Below are positions 11,098 to 22,389 of a stretch of DNA of 64,000 nucleotides, in pieces; positions within the stretch are counted from its first letter, which is position 1, and each line of letters begins with the position of its first letter. The notes under the pieces are model-generated. The model was not told where the DNA came from. It was given only the letters and a program-made list of their open reading frames with translations, and ran no database searches. A program made the position numbers and the translations under genes. The stretch covers positions 147,523,642-147,587,641 of the forward strand of contig NC_053489.1 of assembly GCF_905171775.1 (NCBI RefSeq), given 5' to 3'. Source of the DNA: Rana temporaria (lineage: Eukaryota; Chordata; Amphibia; Anura; Ranidae).

Positions 11098-14000
11098 GAT
11101 TTATCTTTATCCGTTTCCTTGGGTATGGTGACCTTCTTGCAGTGGGAGGCGTGTATCCAGGTATTCTTCCCTGCAACTTTCACAGATGTAGCTGTTATTA
11201 GGAGGACCTGGAAGGGACCGTCATATCTTGGTTCAAGAGGGTGTTTTCGCACAAATTTCTTCACCAGAACCCAATCACCGGGGACCAGCTTGTGTGTTCC
11301 TGTATCTAACTCAGGATCTGGAATGGAAGAGAAAACCTTTGCATGGATTCAGGTTAATTCACGAGACAAAGCAGTCACATAATCAGTTAATACATCGGAT
11401 TGTAACTGTAACTGTTGTGGATAATAACACCCTAATCTCGGGGCTGAACCAAACAGTATTTCATAAGGTGATAAACCATGGCTCTCTTTAGGAGTGTATC
11501 TCACACTGAACAGGGCGATGGGTAGACTGTCTGGCCAGCTCATCCCTGTCTCCTGAGACATTTTCAACATTCGGGATTTTATTGTGCCATTCAATCTTTC
11601 TACCTTCCCACTGCTCTGAGGGTGATACGGGGTGTGGAAAGCAAGTGTGACCCCTAGGGCTGTCCATATTTCTTTGGTTAACGAGGCCGTGAAAGCCGGC
11701 CCCTGATCACTCTCTATGACCTCTGGGACACCATATCTGCACACTATTTCCGTTAGAAGCTTCTTGGCTGTGGTCTTCGCTGTCATGTTGGTCACAGGGA
11801 ACGCTTCGGGCCAGGAACTGAACATATCAACGATTACTAGAGCGTATTCATACCGGCCACTCTTCGGCATCTGAATATGATCAATCTGTATTCGTTGAAA
11901 GGGATATTGAGCTTTAGCTAGATGTTTCATGGGTGTCTTTTCCGTTCTGCCTGGGTTGCACTTGGCACAGATGACGCATGACTTACAGAAGTTGTTGGTA
12001 AGTGGGGTAATTCCTGGGGCCAGGTAGTATTTATTGATCAAAGAATTCATCAAGGTCTTCGACAGGTGAGAAGCACCATGAGCCCACTGCACCACAGCTG
12101 GGAACATAGACCGTGGTAAACATGGTCTCTTATTCACTTCCATGAGTCCATCCTTCAATATGGCTCCCTTCTTCGTCCATGTTCCTTTTTCCTCCTCACT
12201 TGCTGCCTCTTGCATTTCCTTCAAGCGTGCCCAATCCACAGGAGGGTTCTGCAAGATCATGGTGGCTTTGTACTGTCTCTTGTGTTGGAATGTTTTGGAC
12301 GTCCACTCTGCGTACAACTTCTCTCACACCTTTCGCGGCATGTTTTGCTGCAGTGTCCGCCAAGTGATTACCTTGTGCTTCTTGAGTGTTCAGTCTGCCA
12401 TGTGCCTTTACCTTGAGAACTGCCACTTGGGTAGGAAGTAGCAGAGCATCAATCAGGTCCCTGACTGCTGCGCTGTGTTTTATAGGTGTACCCACTGCTG
12501 TCAGAAAACCCCTATTCTTCCACAGGACACCATAGTCACAGGCCACTCCAAGAGCGTATCTTGAGTCCGTATAAATGTTAGCCTTCTTCCCTTCCGCCAG
12601 CTTGCATGCCATGATTAGGGCCTGAAGTTCTGCTTCTTGTGCGGACTTAGAGGGGGGCAATGCAGAGGCATGGAGGATTGTGTCTCTGGTAGTGACAGCA
12701 TATCCGGTGTGGTACCTCCCTTCATGATCTGCATATCTTGATCCATCAACATAGATAGTCAGGTCAGGGTCGTCCAGAGGCACTCTGCTAACTGTTGGCA
12801 GGTGTGTAGTTTCCATCTTCATGATTTCAAGACAGTCGTGAGAGATATCGTGAGGGTCGTTTCCCCCCTCGAAAAGCGGGAGCAGAGTGGACGGGTTGAG
12901 AGTGTTACATCTGAGGAGGGTGATATTGTCCGGGAGGAGCAAAGTGCATTGTAGTCTGAGATGTCTTGCTGCTGACATATGTTTTGGTTGTACTTGGTTT
13001 AGCACGGCTGATATGTCATGCGGAGCTAGAAGGATGAGGAGGTGGCCCAGCACGAGATCTGCAGTTTTGTCCAGAAGGGCTTGGGCTGCGAAAACAGCTC
13101 TGAGGCAGGAGGGTGCCCCCCTAGCTACTGGATCCAATCGACAGGAATAGTACCCGATAGGGCTAAGTCTGTTGTCACAAGATTGGGCCAGTACTCCTGT
13201 GGCGTGTCCTTCTCTCTCTGAGACAAATAGCTTGAAGCTCTTTTCATAGTCTGGTATGCCAAGGGCAGGGGCCGACGACAGGATCTGTTTCAGAATTTCA
13301 AAGTTTGTAAGGGCCTCTGGTGGCAGAGTGAAAGGATCAGTCTTTAGAGCATCATAGAGTGGTTGCATTAGCAGAGATGCTTCTGGAATCCATGAACGAC
13401 AATAAGATATTAGGCCCAGAAAAGCATGGAGAGACTTGTGGCCAACTGGCACCGGAATTGCTTTGATCACAGCTATTCGTTCTTGAGTAAGATGTCTTAC
13501 GCCTTGTGAGATACAATGTCCAAGGAAGACCACTGTTTGCTTGCACCACTGGATCTTCTGTTTTGATGCTTTACAGCCTTGTTCAGCCAGGTAACAAAGA
13601 AGGTCTTCAGAGTGGGTGGCAGCCTCATCTTGGGTATCTGCGCAAAGCAAGAGGTCATCCACATATTCGAGAAGCACAACGTCTGGGTGGAGTTTGATCC
13701 ATGTGTCCAGAATGAATTTCATTGCCTTGGAGAATTGGGACGGGGAGTTCTGGGCACCTTGCGGCATTACAGTCCAGGTGTAGCTTTTCCTTTCGTGGAT
13801 GAAACTGAATAAGAATTGACAACGCGGGTCTAGGGGGACACTGAAGTAGGCGTTCGCTAGGTCCACCACAGTAAAGTACTTGGCCGTGGGTGGTATTCCT
13901 GCCAGCAAGGTGTGTGGGTTGGGTACGATGGGTGTCTCCAGTATGGTGGCTTCATTCACTGCTCGCAGGTCCTGCACCATGCGATATTTCACAGGTTCTC

Positions 14001-14730
14001 CTTTTGGGGTTTTCTTCTTGACTGGGAAGAGTGGGGTGTTGCAGGGGCTTGTGCAGGGTATAAGAGCCCCATTCTGGAGGAGGGCCTCTATCTGGCGAGT
14101 GATTGCTGCTGACACGGAGGGCTTGAGGGGGTATTGGGGTTTTCTGGGGAAAGGGGCACCAGGCTTCATTCTGACCATGACAGGCGGGACTTTTAGATGA
14201 CCAATGTCTTCTGGGCCTGTAGACCACAGGCAGGAAGGTATTCGGGTTAAAACCTCTTCCGGAATTCCAGTCTTGTCTTCTACGTTTAGGGACAGCAAGA
14301 GCGGAATGGAGCATAATGCTGACGTGTCTTCATCAGTCAGTGGTGAGGTTACTCGGATACCACCATCAGGTTGGAAGGAGATTGAGGCCTGGAGTCTGGA
14401 TAAGACGTCAGCCCCTAGTAAGTTCAAGGGACAGGTGTCGGAAACCACAAATCTTGTTAGCAGGTCAGGGATGTTGCCAACTTGTAGGGGGCGGGTTAGA
14501 GGACTTTTTCGGGGTGTTCCATCCACTCCAACGCATGTGATGTCATTTTCAGATAGGAAGGAGATATCGGGTAATTCTTTCGTTCGAATGACGGACCGGG
14601 CAGCACCTGTGTCGCAAATGAACTGAGTGGGCCGGCCCTCGATGCTGAGTGTTATCTTGGCTAGAGGTCCCCCTGAATCTTTGTGTGTTGCGATCATGGT
14701 TGGAGTGTATGACACAGGCTTGCCGAATTC
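11094..14730 (-). pseudogene. pol: pol: protease, reverse transcriptase, RNase H, integrase; one frameshift and one stop
   Basis: The frame follows gag in phase after an in-frame TAG (14731-14733), so expression would need stop-codon readthrough as in gammaretroviruses. Numbering from the GTG at 14715: protease DTGA 35-38; reverse transcriptase D285 and YVDD 351-354; connection; RNase H with D657, E696, D717, D787. The reading then shifts by one base near 12309-12325. The integrase frame (12317-11349) has the zinc-binding H80, H84, C111, C114 and catalytic D146, D204, E240 (35-residue spacing). It meets a TGA at 11349-11351. The same frame continues beyond that stop through a GPF-type C-terminal domain to TGA 11094-11096. 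Apart from the two lesions all catalytic residues are present. Confidence 0.93.
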
Positions 14731-14733
14731 CTA
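14731..14733 (-). promoter_or_regulatory. In-frame TAG between gag and pol (readthrough site)
   Basis: The nucleocapsid frame and the protease frame are the same, separated only by TAG followed by G. This is the gammaretroviral arrangement, in which a few percent of ribosomes read through. I have not modelled the downstream pseudoknot that would support this. Confidence 0.7.
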
Positions 14734-16795
14734 TGGATCCATATGGCCAAACAGAGGAGGATCAGGCCAATCATTGGATGCTGAGTTGGGATTCCCCTGG
14801 ACGTTTTGTCCTTGGTGTTGAGCATCTCCTCTTCTTAGGTCCCCATGATCGGGCTGTCTTCGATCGGGTCTCCACGGGCTTCGGCATTGTCTCCGAAAAT
14901 GTCCTGGCTTCCCACAGTTGTAACAGCAGGCTCGCGGGTTTCGTGTTTGTGGTGGCGGGTATGGTGTGTCAGAAGCCAACATGAGAGGGACTGCCTTCCT
15001 ATTACCCTGTGAGGACTCTGCCCTTTGCTACCAGTAGTAGAGTGTCAAGAGGTAACACTCTGTACTCTGGCCGAGATAGTAGCAGGCCTTTCCGGATTGT
15101 GTCCCTGAGGCCTGTTACAAATGCAGAGGATAGCATCTGCGTATGTGCCTTGTTTTGTGTGCTGAATCCCAAATCGGTGAACACCTGTAACATCCTAGTA
15201 TGGAATTTCTCAACTGATTCAGCCTTATCTTGTGTAATGTCTTGGATGTTTGTTGCTTGGTCTGCCAGGCGGTCACGTGCCCACTGTTGTAACTGCGTCA
15301 CAAACTCACATCCCGAACCATATGTATTGTCAGGGATGCCACTGTCCACCTTGAAACACCTTAGCATTACTGGCCAGTAAGCATCCCCTGCTTTGATTTC
15401 ACAGAGACTTACCAGGTCCCGCCAGGCACAGGAGTATGCCTTCTGGATCTGGGCAACTCTTCTGTAAAATGGCATGGGCTGTTTTTCAGGATCTGGTAGA
15501 CTGGTTACAAGGGATGATGCTTGTTGAGGGCTAAAGGTCACATACATCAGGGGTGCGCCTAGTGGTGCAGGCGGCATTTCCCCCCTTGGTATGCGAGGTT
15601 GTGACCCACTGGGTGGAAGTCTCCAGTAATTTCCCTGTTGTGGTGGTTGGAGAGGTAGTCCCCTGTTTTGTGGGGGGGGGGCATACCATATGGTGTCATG
15701 TGAATCACCTGTGGGTCCTCCTGAGACATTCGCCGTGTCCTCAGAGAACGGTTGTGAATGAGGAGGGGAATACAATGGGAGTGAGAACCTATCACCAACC
15801 CTGGTTGTTTGCGCTGCTCCCCACAGGCCTGCGGATGTAGGCCGTGCTGCTGTGGAAGTGGGATGGGGATGTGAGGATGTCACTTGGTCAGATTCTATAC
15901 AGAATTCCTGCAGCGCCCTGTGAGGTGACTGAAGGGGGGGATGTACTGGTTCATGGCCCTGGTATGGAAGTGTAGTTGTCCTGGTGTTCACATCCGACAG
16001 GCCTCCAGACACTATAATCTGAGCTGGGTCCTGGCCTTCATGACTGGCTGAACTGGGAGTGGTACCAGTTGGAGCGACGCCCCCCTTGGTCACTGACACT
16101 TCTTGGTGCTCAGGTGAGTGGCAGTGACTATCACTGCTTTCCTCTGCCTCATCCTCATCATCTTCTAACATCATTAATGGGTTAACACCTTCCTTGTAAT
16201 ATGCTTCGGTCTGATCTAACACTGGGCATATAGGTATGGGTGTACCAATATGGCCGTCACAGGAAGCAGTCATAGGGAGTCTTCCTGTGTCACCAGTGTT
16301 GGGTGTTGCAAGATGGCCACTGCCCTTGGGAGGTGCCATGGGTGCTGAAGGAGGTGGTACATTGGGACGGTGTCTGGTGGGAGGATCAAGCGAGGGGGCG
16401 GTTGCTGAGGGGCAGGGTTTCCTGTCCTGTGCTCGGACGCCATTATAGGGTGGTGGCCGTCCAGACTCAAATGTACATTCTGGTTTATGATACACATATA
16501 CAATATATCCATGTTGATTTGTCTCTTGCTCCGACCACCCCTCTACTTGGACAGCTTGCGATACTCTGTACCAGGCTTCAGCTGTAGCTAATAAGCCATG
16601 ATCAGACAATAGACCTTTTTTCCGTTTTAACAACACCCGCCATTCTTCTGCCTGCAACCTCCCACCCATGTGCATGTTGATGTCACATACTTTTGCAAGT
16701 TCATTTATCCTCTTAACTGCTGTTTTTCCCTCCCTCTCTAAAACCAAGCTGTAAGCTAAGCTGCCTTCCCTCGGCTTTTCTAACTTCTGCCCCAT
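14731..16795 (-). pseudogene. gag: gag: matrix, capsid and nucleocapsid with one frameshift
   Basis: The first frame (16795-15002, 597 codons) starts MGQ, a myristoylation-type start. It has a basic matrix, a PPPY late-domain motif at residues 114-117, a long proline-rich linker and a capsid whose major homology region is around residues 523-540. It stops at 15002. The nucleocapsid lies in a different frame (14982-14731) and has one zinc knuckle, CX2CX4HX4C (CYNCGKPGHFRRQC). That frame is open upstream of its first ATG across the overlap, so a one-base change near 15005-15045 separates capsid from nucleocapsid. The gag frame ends in TAG, which leads into pol in phase. Gag would assemble the particle and bind genomic RNA. 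Confidence 0.92.
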
Positions 16796-17035
16796 TGCTA
16801 TCTAATGGAGGGATACACGTTCAATACACGTTCAGATCTCTGGATTTTGTATTACAAGGCTGTCTAGGACACAAGTTTGAAGTTTTGGCTGCGTGCTCTT
16901 TTGAGATCTTTCTGCGCTGTCACTTCCTCTTTTTAAAAGTACACTTTCTCCTTTTTTTTTTTTGAAATCGAAAGTGTCAGCCTGCTGCAGACAGACGAGC
17001 TTAAACAATACAGCAGTTAAATACAGTGCGTTCCT

Positions 17036-17377
17036 TTAAATGTCATTTACGTGTCCCAGAGGCAAACCCAAACTGTTGATTCTGTCCTTTTCATCCTCCT
17101 CACACTTTTCTGGCTGTTCTGGCTGGAGTGGACACCTAATAGGTAAGTATCCCCTCTCTCTAGCTTCACCTTCTATTGCTGGTAATGATGCACCGACTAC
17201 AATTCTGACTGGGTAGTGCACGTTTAATCTGAACACCAACACATCTGGAAAATCTACCAACAAAGGTTTCAGGCCAAGAATTTCTTCCCTGTATCCTGGG
17301 GTTATCACTTTCACCAACCCCCAACCCTCTGAATGAATTCCTAACAGTAGCCCACAGACACATTCAGGACATGACAT
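17036..17377 (-). CDS. Leader-region ORF of the provirus, unknown function (113 aa)
   Basis: This is an open frame in the unusually long 1.3-kb leader between primer site and gag, on the viral strand. The N terminus has CPEC and CVC. The middle (GWGLVKVITPGYREE and the hydrophobic stretch after it) faintly recalls the central strand and turn of dUTPases, but no complete dUTPase motif is present. The C terminus is acidic and charged. It could be a spliced accessory gene, a decayed enzyme domain or chance. I do not recognise it. Confidence 0.3.
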   Translation of the reverse strand: MSCPECVCGLLLGIHSEGWGLVKVITPGYREEILGLKPLLVDFPDVLVFRLNVHYPVRIVVGASLPAIEGEARERGYLPIRCPLQPEQPEKCEEDEKDRINSLGLPLGHVNDI

Positions 17378-18010
17378 CCCTGGCTCATGTGATTAAAAGA
17401 TGAGACCTCAGAACAACGTCACAGGATTTTCCCTGCACACCTTTGTGCACACCTGTGCAGTACCTGATACCCTGAGCTGTGCGCACCTTCTCAGGTATAC
17501 CTTACAACAACCCTGAGAGAAGTTTGACCACGTTATCACAGCCAGTTATCGCATCTGTGACTCTATTCCTTTCTGCCTGTCTCATCCAAACATCAGAGGC
17601 CAGCACATATAACAAAACACCAAGATATGTGACAACCGCAGTGAAATATAGGATTATTAGTCCTCACGGGATCCCCACGCAACTATGCGTTCTCCTGACG
17701 CCCCCTCCTGGTCATCCGTGCTTCACAGCACAATTATTTATTCCCCCAGGAGGAGTTTGACCACGTCAATTTTCATCCGTGACTATATAATTAATCCCCT
17801 TATTCCCAACAGCCGTCACAAGCTTGACAGAACAAAACAAAAACAACAGGAAACAAAATACAGGCTGCAGATACCAATTATGCAGGTCCTTATAAATGAC
17901 CCTCGGGCAAGCTATATTATCTGCCTGCTTTGCTGATCGAGGGCAAGCCGACACAGGAACAGGAACTAACCAACCACGGGCGGGATGAACAGTAGACAAA
18001 ATTAAAAGTG

Positions 18011-18017
18011 TCTTACC
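18011..18017 (-). promoter_or_regulatory. Candidate major splice donor of the provirus
   Basis: On the minus strand ACG|GTAAGA lies about 95 bases downstream of the primer site, the usual place for the donor used for env mRNA. The acceptor was not identified. Confidence 0.45.
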
Positions 18018-18110
18018 GTTCTCAGAGGTGATCAGTCTCTGCACCCGTCCGCATTGGTCTCCGTCCCGGTCCCCTCTCGATCGGCTTGGCCCGAATCAGG
18101 AAGCCCGAAG

Positions 18111-18128
18111 GCCCCACGTTGGGCGCCA
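18111..18128 (-). other. Primer-binding site, tRNA-Lys1,2 type
   Basis: The minus strand reads TGGCGCCCAACGTGGGGC, two bases after the 5' LTR. This is the 18-base complement to the 3' end of tRNA-Lys1,2 known from Mason-Pfizer monkey virus and foamy viruses. Confidence 0.9.
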
Positions 18129-18130
18129 AT

Positions 18131-18715
18131 TGTCTTGGACCCGAGCCAAATGCCCGGAGTGTTTGGTATCTGTTTCCTGAGCCAGATTAGATAAGAAGCG
18201 TTTGTCCAAACTAAAGTAAATAATCTACACTCAGACTTGTGTCTCAGGGTGAAGACCGTTACTTCTGCTTTTTTTATTGCAAGCCGTGTCTTTTATATGG
18301 TTTACAAGTGCATTCAAAAGCACATGACCGAACACACGATCATGCTCATTAATATTCATTAATATTCAACATTCTCATTAATATGTAATATTATTCTTGT
18401 GACGTCCTGGCGTCTGGCATCTGTCTGGTTCTGTGGTTCTTAGGGACTTTTCGCTGTCCTAAAATAGTTGTTTTGCAGACTGAGTTCCTGTTCTGATAAA
18501 CCATGTGATGCATCTCTGAAATACAACATTATATTAGCAAAGGGGTAAATTATGCATTACGATTATATGTGATTATTCCTATAGCAATCAATAACCTATT
18601 TGCATACGTTATATATATATATATATATGATCATATGTGATATGAAGCATGTGTTTGTGCATTGAAATAGGCATTTCATTATCTTAGTTTGACTATTTTT
18701 ATCACATCCACTACA
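18131..18715 (-). repeat. 5' LTR of the provirus (promoter copy)
   Basis: This 585-bp LTR carries TATAAAA on the minus strand at 18291-18297 and AATAAA at 18273-18278. It is identical to the 3' LTR except for (TA)n length. Transcription would run towards lower coordinates. Confidence 0.95.
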
Positions 18716-18885
18716 GAAGTACTTACATTCCAGCGTCGCGCACGTCACCGCGGATGAATTCCGCGCGGATTTTGATTCGATGGTGAGTACAAGCCATCGG
18801 ATCCAAATCCGGAGGAGGAATCTCCGCTGGAAACGGTCCGGCGGACCGTTTCCAGCGGAGATCCCCTCGTGTGTACGGGGCCTTA

Positions 18886-19637
18886 TTTTAACAGCCAGTG
18901 TGCATGAAGCCTAATACAGAGCATATAAAACAAAAGAGCAGAGATGATAGATTACATAAATCATTCCTCAGTGTCCTGTATGTTGGCTGGGCTCCAGGAG
19001 AATGAGGGGGGCTTCATCGTTGGCCCTCACATTTTAAAGCACTCACAAACACAACCCACAAAAACACCCTCTGCCTACCCGTGTAGTCCTCTGTGCAATG
19101 AGAAGCTATAAGGGGTTGTCCTTCCAAATCACCAGGACGTATGTTACTGTCTTCCACAAGGGGGCATCATTACTCTGCCTTGACCCAGGTCAACATTTCA
19201 GTCCACATCTGGTTACTTTGATATTGCTGCAAGTCAGGAAATTGGTAATTTTAATTTTCACCTCACCAGGAGATTTGAGATGATTCTCATCAGGAGGCCT
19301 ATGCAAGAACATCCTTCAGGAGATGAATTCCCATTTGCAATCCCTTTTTGTAAACACCCTGCTTTGTAACCTGATTTGCCTGGTGCTCCAAGACGACCCT
19401 CAGCAGGCAAAAAGGCCCAGTGATAGCCAGAGAGTAAATCCATAAATGTCTGATATTAACCATATTGCGCTTTCCAACACCCCCCATTGAGAATAGTGGA
19501 TTATACCGTTGCAAATGAATAGGGTAATGGATAAGCGCACCACATCCCTGGTAATCACATTGAAAACCCAAGAAACAACACAGTCCAGGAGAGAAGGTGC
19601 TGTCGGATGATAACAAACATAAGCAAATATATTATAC
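18886..19637. other. No recognised gene
   Basis: Only short open frames without motifs. No terminal repeats seen. Confidence 0.4.
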
Positions 19638-21313
19638 TTAACCACTTTTGTTGCTAAATGACCGGGCCACTTTTTGCGATTCGGCACTGTGTTGCTTTAA
19701 CTGACAATTGCGCGGTCGTGCGACGTGGCTCCCAAGCAATTTTTTTTCCCATAAATAGAGCTTTCTTTTGGTGGTATTTGATCACCTTTGCGGTTTTTAT
19801 TTTTTGAGCTATAAACAAAAATAGAGCGATAATTTTGAAAAAAAAACAATATTTTTTACTTTTTGCTATAATAAACATCCCAAAAAAAGATATACAAAAA
19901 CATTTTTTTTTCTCAGTTTAGGCCGATGCGTATTCTTCTACATATTTTTGGTAAAAAATCGCAATAAGCATTTATTGATTGGTTTGCGCAAAATTTATAG
20001 GCCCAGATTCTCAAAGGAGATACCTGAGTCTGAGCGGTCGTATCTATGTGCCTGATTCTTAGAATCAGTTACGCATAGATTTGTATTCGATCCGACCGGC
20101 GTAAGTCTCTTATGCCGTCGGATCTTAACTGCATATTTACGCTGGCCGCTAGGGGGCGTGTGCGCTGATTTACGCATTGAAAAATGTAAATCAGCTAGAT
20201 ACGCGAATTCACGAACGTACGCCCGGCCGACGCAGTACAGATACGCCGTTTACGTTAGGCTTTTCCCGGCGTAAAGTTACCCCTGCTATATGAGGCGTAC
20301 ATGCGGCGTACCAATGTTAAGTATGGACGTCGTTCCCGCGTGGAATTTTGAAAATATTATGTTTGCGTAATTTGTCCCTGAATGGCGCTGGATGTAATTT
20401 ACGTTCACGTCGAAACCAATACGTCCTTGTGGCATACTTTGGAGCAATGCACACTGGGATATGTCCACGGACGGCGCATGCGCCGTTCGTAAAAAGCGTC
20501 ATTTACGTGGGGTCACATAACATTTACATAACACACGCCCACATCTTCCAAATTTGAATTAGGCGGGCTTACGCCGGCCTATTTACGCTACGCCGCCGCA
20601 ACTTATGGAGCAAGTGCTTTGATAATAGTGCACTTGCCCGTCTAAGTTGCGGAGGCGTAACGTAAATCGGATACGTTACGCCCGCTCAAAGATACGCCGA
20701 TGTACGAGAATCTGGGCCATAGTGTCTACAAAATAGGTGATAGTTTTATGGCATTTTTATTAATATTTTTTTTTTTTGTAGTAATGATGGCCATCAGCGA
20801 TTTTTATCGTGACTGCGACATATGATGGACATATCGGACACTTTTGACACATTTTTGGGACCATTGTAGTTTTTACAGCGACCAGTGCTATAAAAATGCA
20901 CTGATTACTGTGAAAATGACACTGGCAGTGAAGGGGTTAACCACTAGGTGGCGCTGTAGGGGTTAAGTGTTCCCTAAGGAGTGATTCTTACTGTAGGGGG
21001 ATGTGGCTTGCTGTGACATGTCACTAATCGTGTTCCCGATGACAGGGAACACGATCAGTGACAGTGTCACTAGGCAGAATGGGAAGATGTTGTGTTTACA
21101 CTACTACACTCACCGTTCTATCTCTCCGTTAGACGATCACGACTATGCCCGTAGCGATCGAGTCCGTGAGACCCGCGGGCTGGCTCACGGAGATTGCGAC
21201 ACGCACGCCCACAACAACCGCTTTTTAAAAGGGACATATATATATACGTCATTTTGCCTGCCCGTGCCATGCTGCAGACATATATCTGCGTCCGGCGGGC
21301 GGCAAGCGGTTAA
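19638..21313. mobile_element. TTAA-flanked non-autonomous element, interrupted
   Basis: Starts TTAACCACTTTTGTTGC and ends GGCAAGCGGTTAA, so the TTAA copies (19638-19641 and 21310-21313) are followed by short inverse ends. TTAA duplications are typical of piggyBac and Kolobok elements. The interior has CCACTAGGTGGCGC and an inverted pair around CACTAATCGTGTTCCCG/CGGGAACACGATCAGTG-like arms at 21022-21062. It is non-coding. The MITE at 20000-20718 lies inside. Element 54600-57141 is related. Confidence 0.65.
20000..20718. mobile_element. MITE, GGCCCAGATTCTC termini, ATA duplication
   Basis: Left end GGCCCAGATTCTC, right end GAGAATCTGGGCC, flanked by ATA at 19997-19999 and 20719-20721. The CpG-rich non-coding interior resembles 58915-59627 near both ends (CCGTCGGATCTTA blocks). 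Confidence 0.8.
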
Positions 21314-21839
21314 ACACAAAAATTATACAACAATATATAAGTGAACATATACACTTACACTTGGTATATACTCACATTATGTCCAAATGTAACCCTAGTC
21401 AAATTTTAATTCAGGTATCATGTATATTCATGTTCATAAGAAGTCAATCTATTGGTCGACTTTTCATGAACAGTACTGCTGACAGTAGGGGAGTCGGACA
21501 CAGAGATGGGGATTTCCCCATCCACCTCAAATCAGCGGGCTGAATGAAAAAAACTGAGCCATTTATGGTTTATGGCTAGCTTAAAACATAGCCAACAGTA
21601 AAAGACCTTCAATGTTGGACCTAAAAGTCTATATGTGAAGTACAGGAACAAACATCACATATACACCTGTACATCTTGGACCTCTTTCATAATACAGAGA
21701 GCCTAAAGTATTAATCCAGCATTTTTTTGTTTGAAAAAAACATAATTTTTAAGGTTTCCCCTACTTAAAATCGTTAACGATATCTTCTATTTTCATATCC
21801 TTAGATTATAGATGTATTGTTAACCTTTGATCCTGCTGT
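21314..21839. other. No recognised gene
   Basis: AT-rich, with only short frames and no motif or terminal repeat that I can identify. Confidence 0.4.
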
Positions 21840-21885
21840 TGCCCCAAGTTCCTTTTGCTTCCTGTAGGCCATCAGCGTCAGACCA

Positions 21886-21919
21886 CTGAGGAAGAAGCAG
21901 CACATGCTCCGAAACACGT
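21886..21919 (+). ncRNA. Hammerhead-ribozyme-like motif of a Penelope-like element (decayed)
   Basis: CTGAGGA (21886-21892), a short stem-loop AGCA/TGCT, then CGAAAC (21910-21915) and ACGTTA reproduce the order of the hammerhead core (CUGANGA, stem II, GAAA, stem III). Hammerheads with very short stem III are known in Penelope-like retroelements. It lies about 0.5 kb upstream of a Penelope-type RT fragment on the same strand. Stem III is imperfect, so activity is doubtful. Confidence 0.45.
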
Positions 21920-22389
21920 TACCGCCTCTTTCTCCCCACTGACGCCATCAGCCTTGTGTGTCCCGCAGTGAACACAGAACACAGGCTTCCCTGCTGCCTC
22001 CTCTCTGAAGCACGTACGAGAACGCTTTACAGCTGCTGGACGGCTCTGAACTGCTCTTTACCACTGTGCCGAGGATGGACACATGCCACATATGAGGACT
22101 CCTGATTTTATCATGCTTTTTAACACTCAACGATCTTGTAAGTGCTTTTAACCCTTTCTGCACTTCATTAAATTTTGCACCCTGCACTTAGTGGCACCTT
22201 TCTTTTTCTCATTCATTTGAATGAGCTGCCCTATGCATGACAAATGCCCCAAAAAAGCTCCAGACCATGTTTTGTCTTCAGTACAATGGGCCTTTTCTTC
22301 GTCTGACCTCTCTAGAAAACATAAGAATTTTTGTTTTAGTAGCTTGAGTTTCTGTTTATCAAGGAATTATTTTTGGTATAACAGACAAT

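Larger units (their letters stand above)
8457..18715 (-). mobile_element. Full-length endogenous retrovirus (class I-like provirus)
   Basis: This is a complete minus-strand provirus of 10,259 bp: 5' LTR 18131-18715, primer site 18111-18128, leader, gag, pol, env, polypurine tract 9039-9046 and 3' LTR 8457-9035. The 4-bp target duplication GAAG (8453-8456 and 18716-18719) marks the integration. An in-frame UAG between gag and pol, a GPF-type integrase end and a covalent-type Env (CYVC in SU) place it with gamma/epsilon-like retroviruses. The three genes carry three frameshift regions plus one nonsense codon in gag-pol and env, and a second frame change in env. The LTRs differ only by a 6-bp (TA)n length change, so the insertion looks recent. 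Confidence 0.95.
8178..18882. mobile_element. Harbinger-like MITE interrupted by the provirus
   Basis: The left half is 8178-8456, starting GGCCTCGTACACACGACC. The right half is 18716-18882, ending CGTGTGTACGGGGCC. Without the retrovirus and one copy of its GAAG duplication the halves join into a MITE of about 440 bp like 3426-3907. Flanking bases are TAA on the left and TTA on the right, so its own duplication is not clean. Confidence 0.75.

Noticed and set aside
12887..14984. Plus-strand frames opposite pol (up to 140 codons)
   Set aside because: They are antisense shadows of the well-supported protease-RT frame and carry no motif.
17036..17377. Calling the leader ORF a dUTPase
   Set aside because: Only a loose resemblance in the middle of the protein; the conserved substrate and metal motifs are not present in order.
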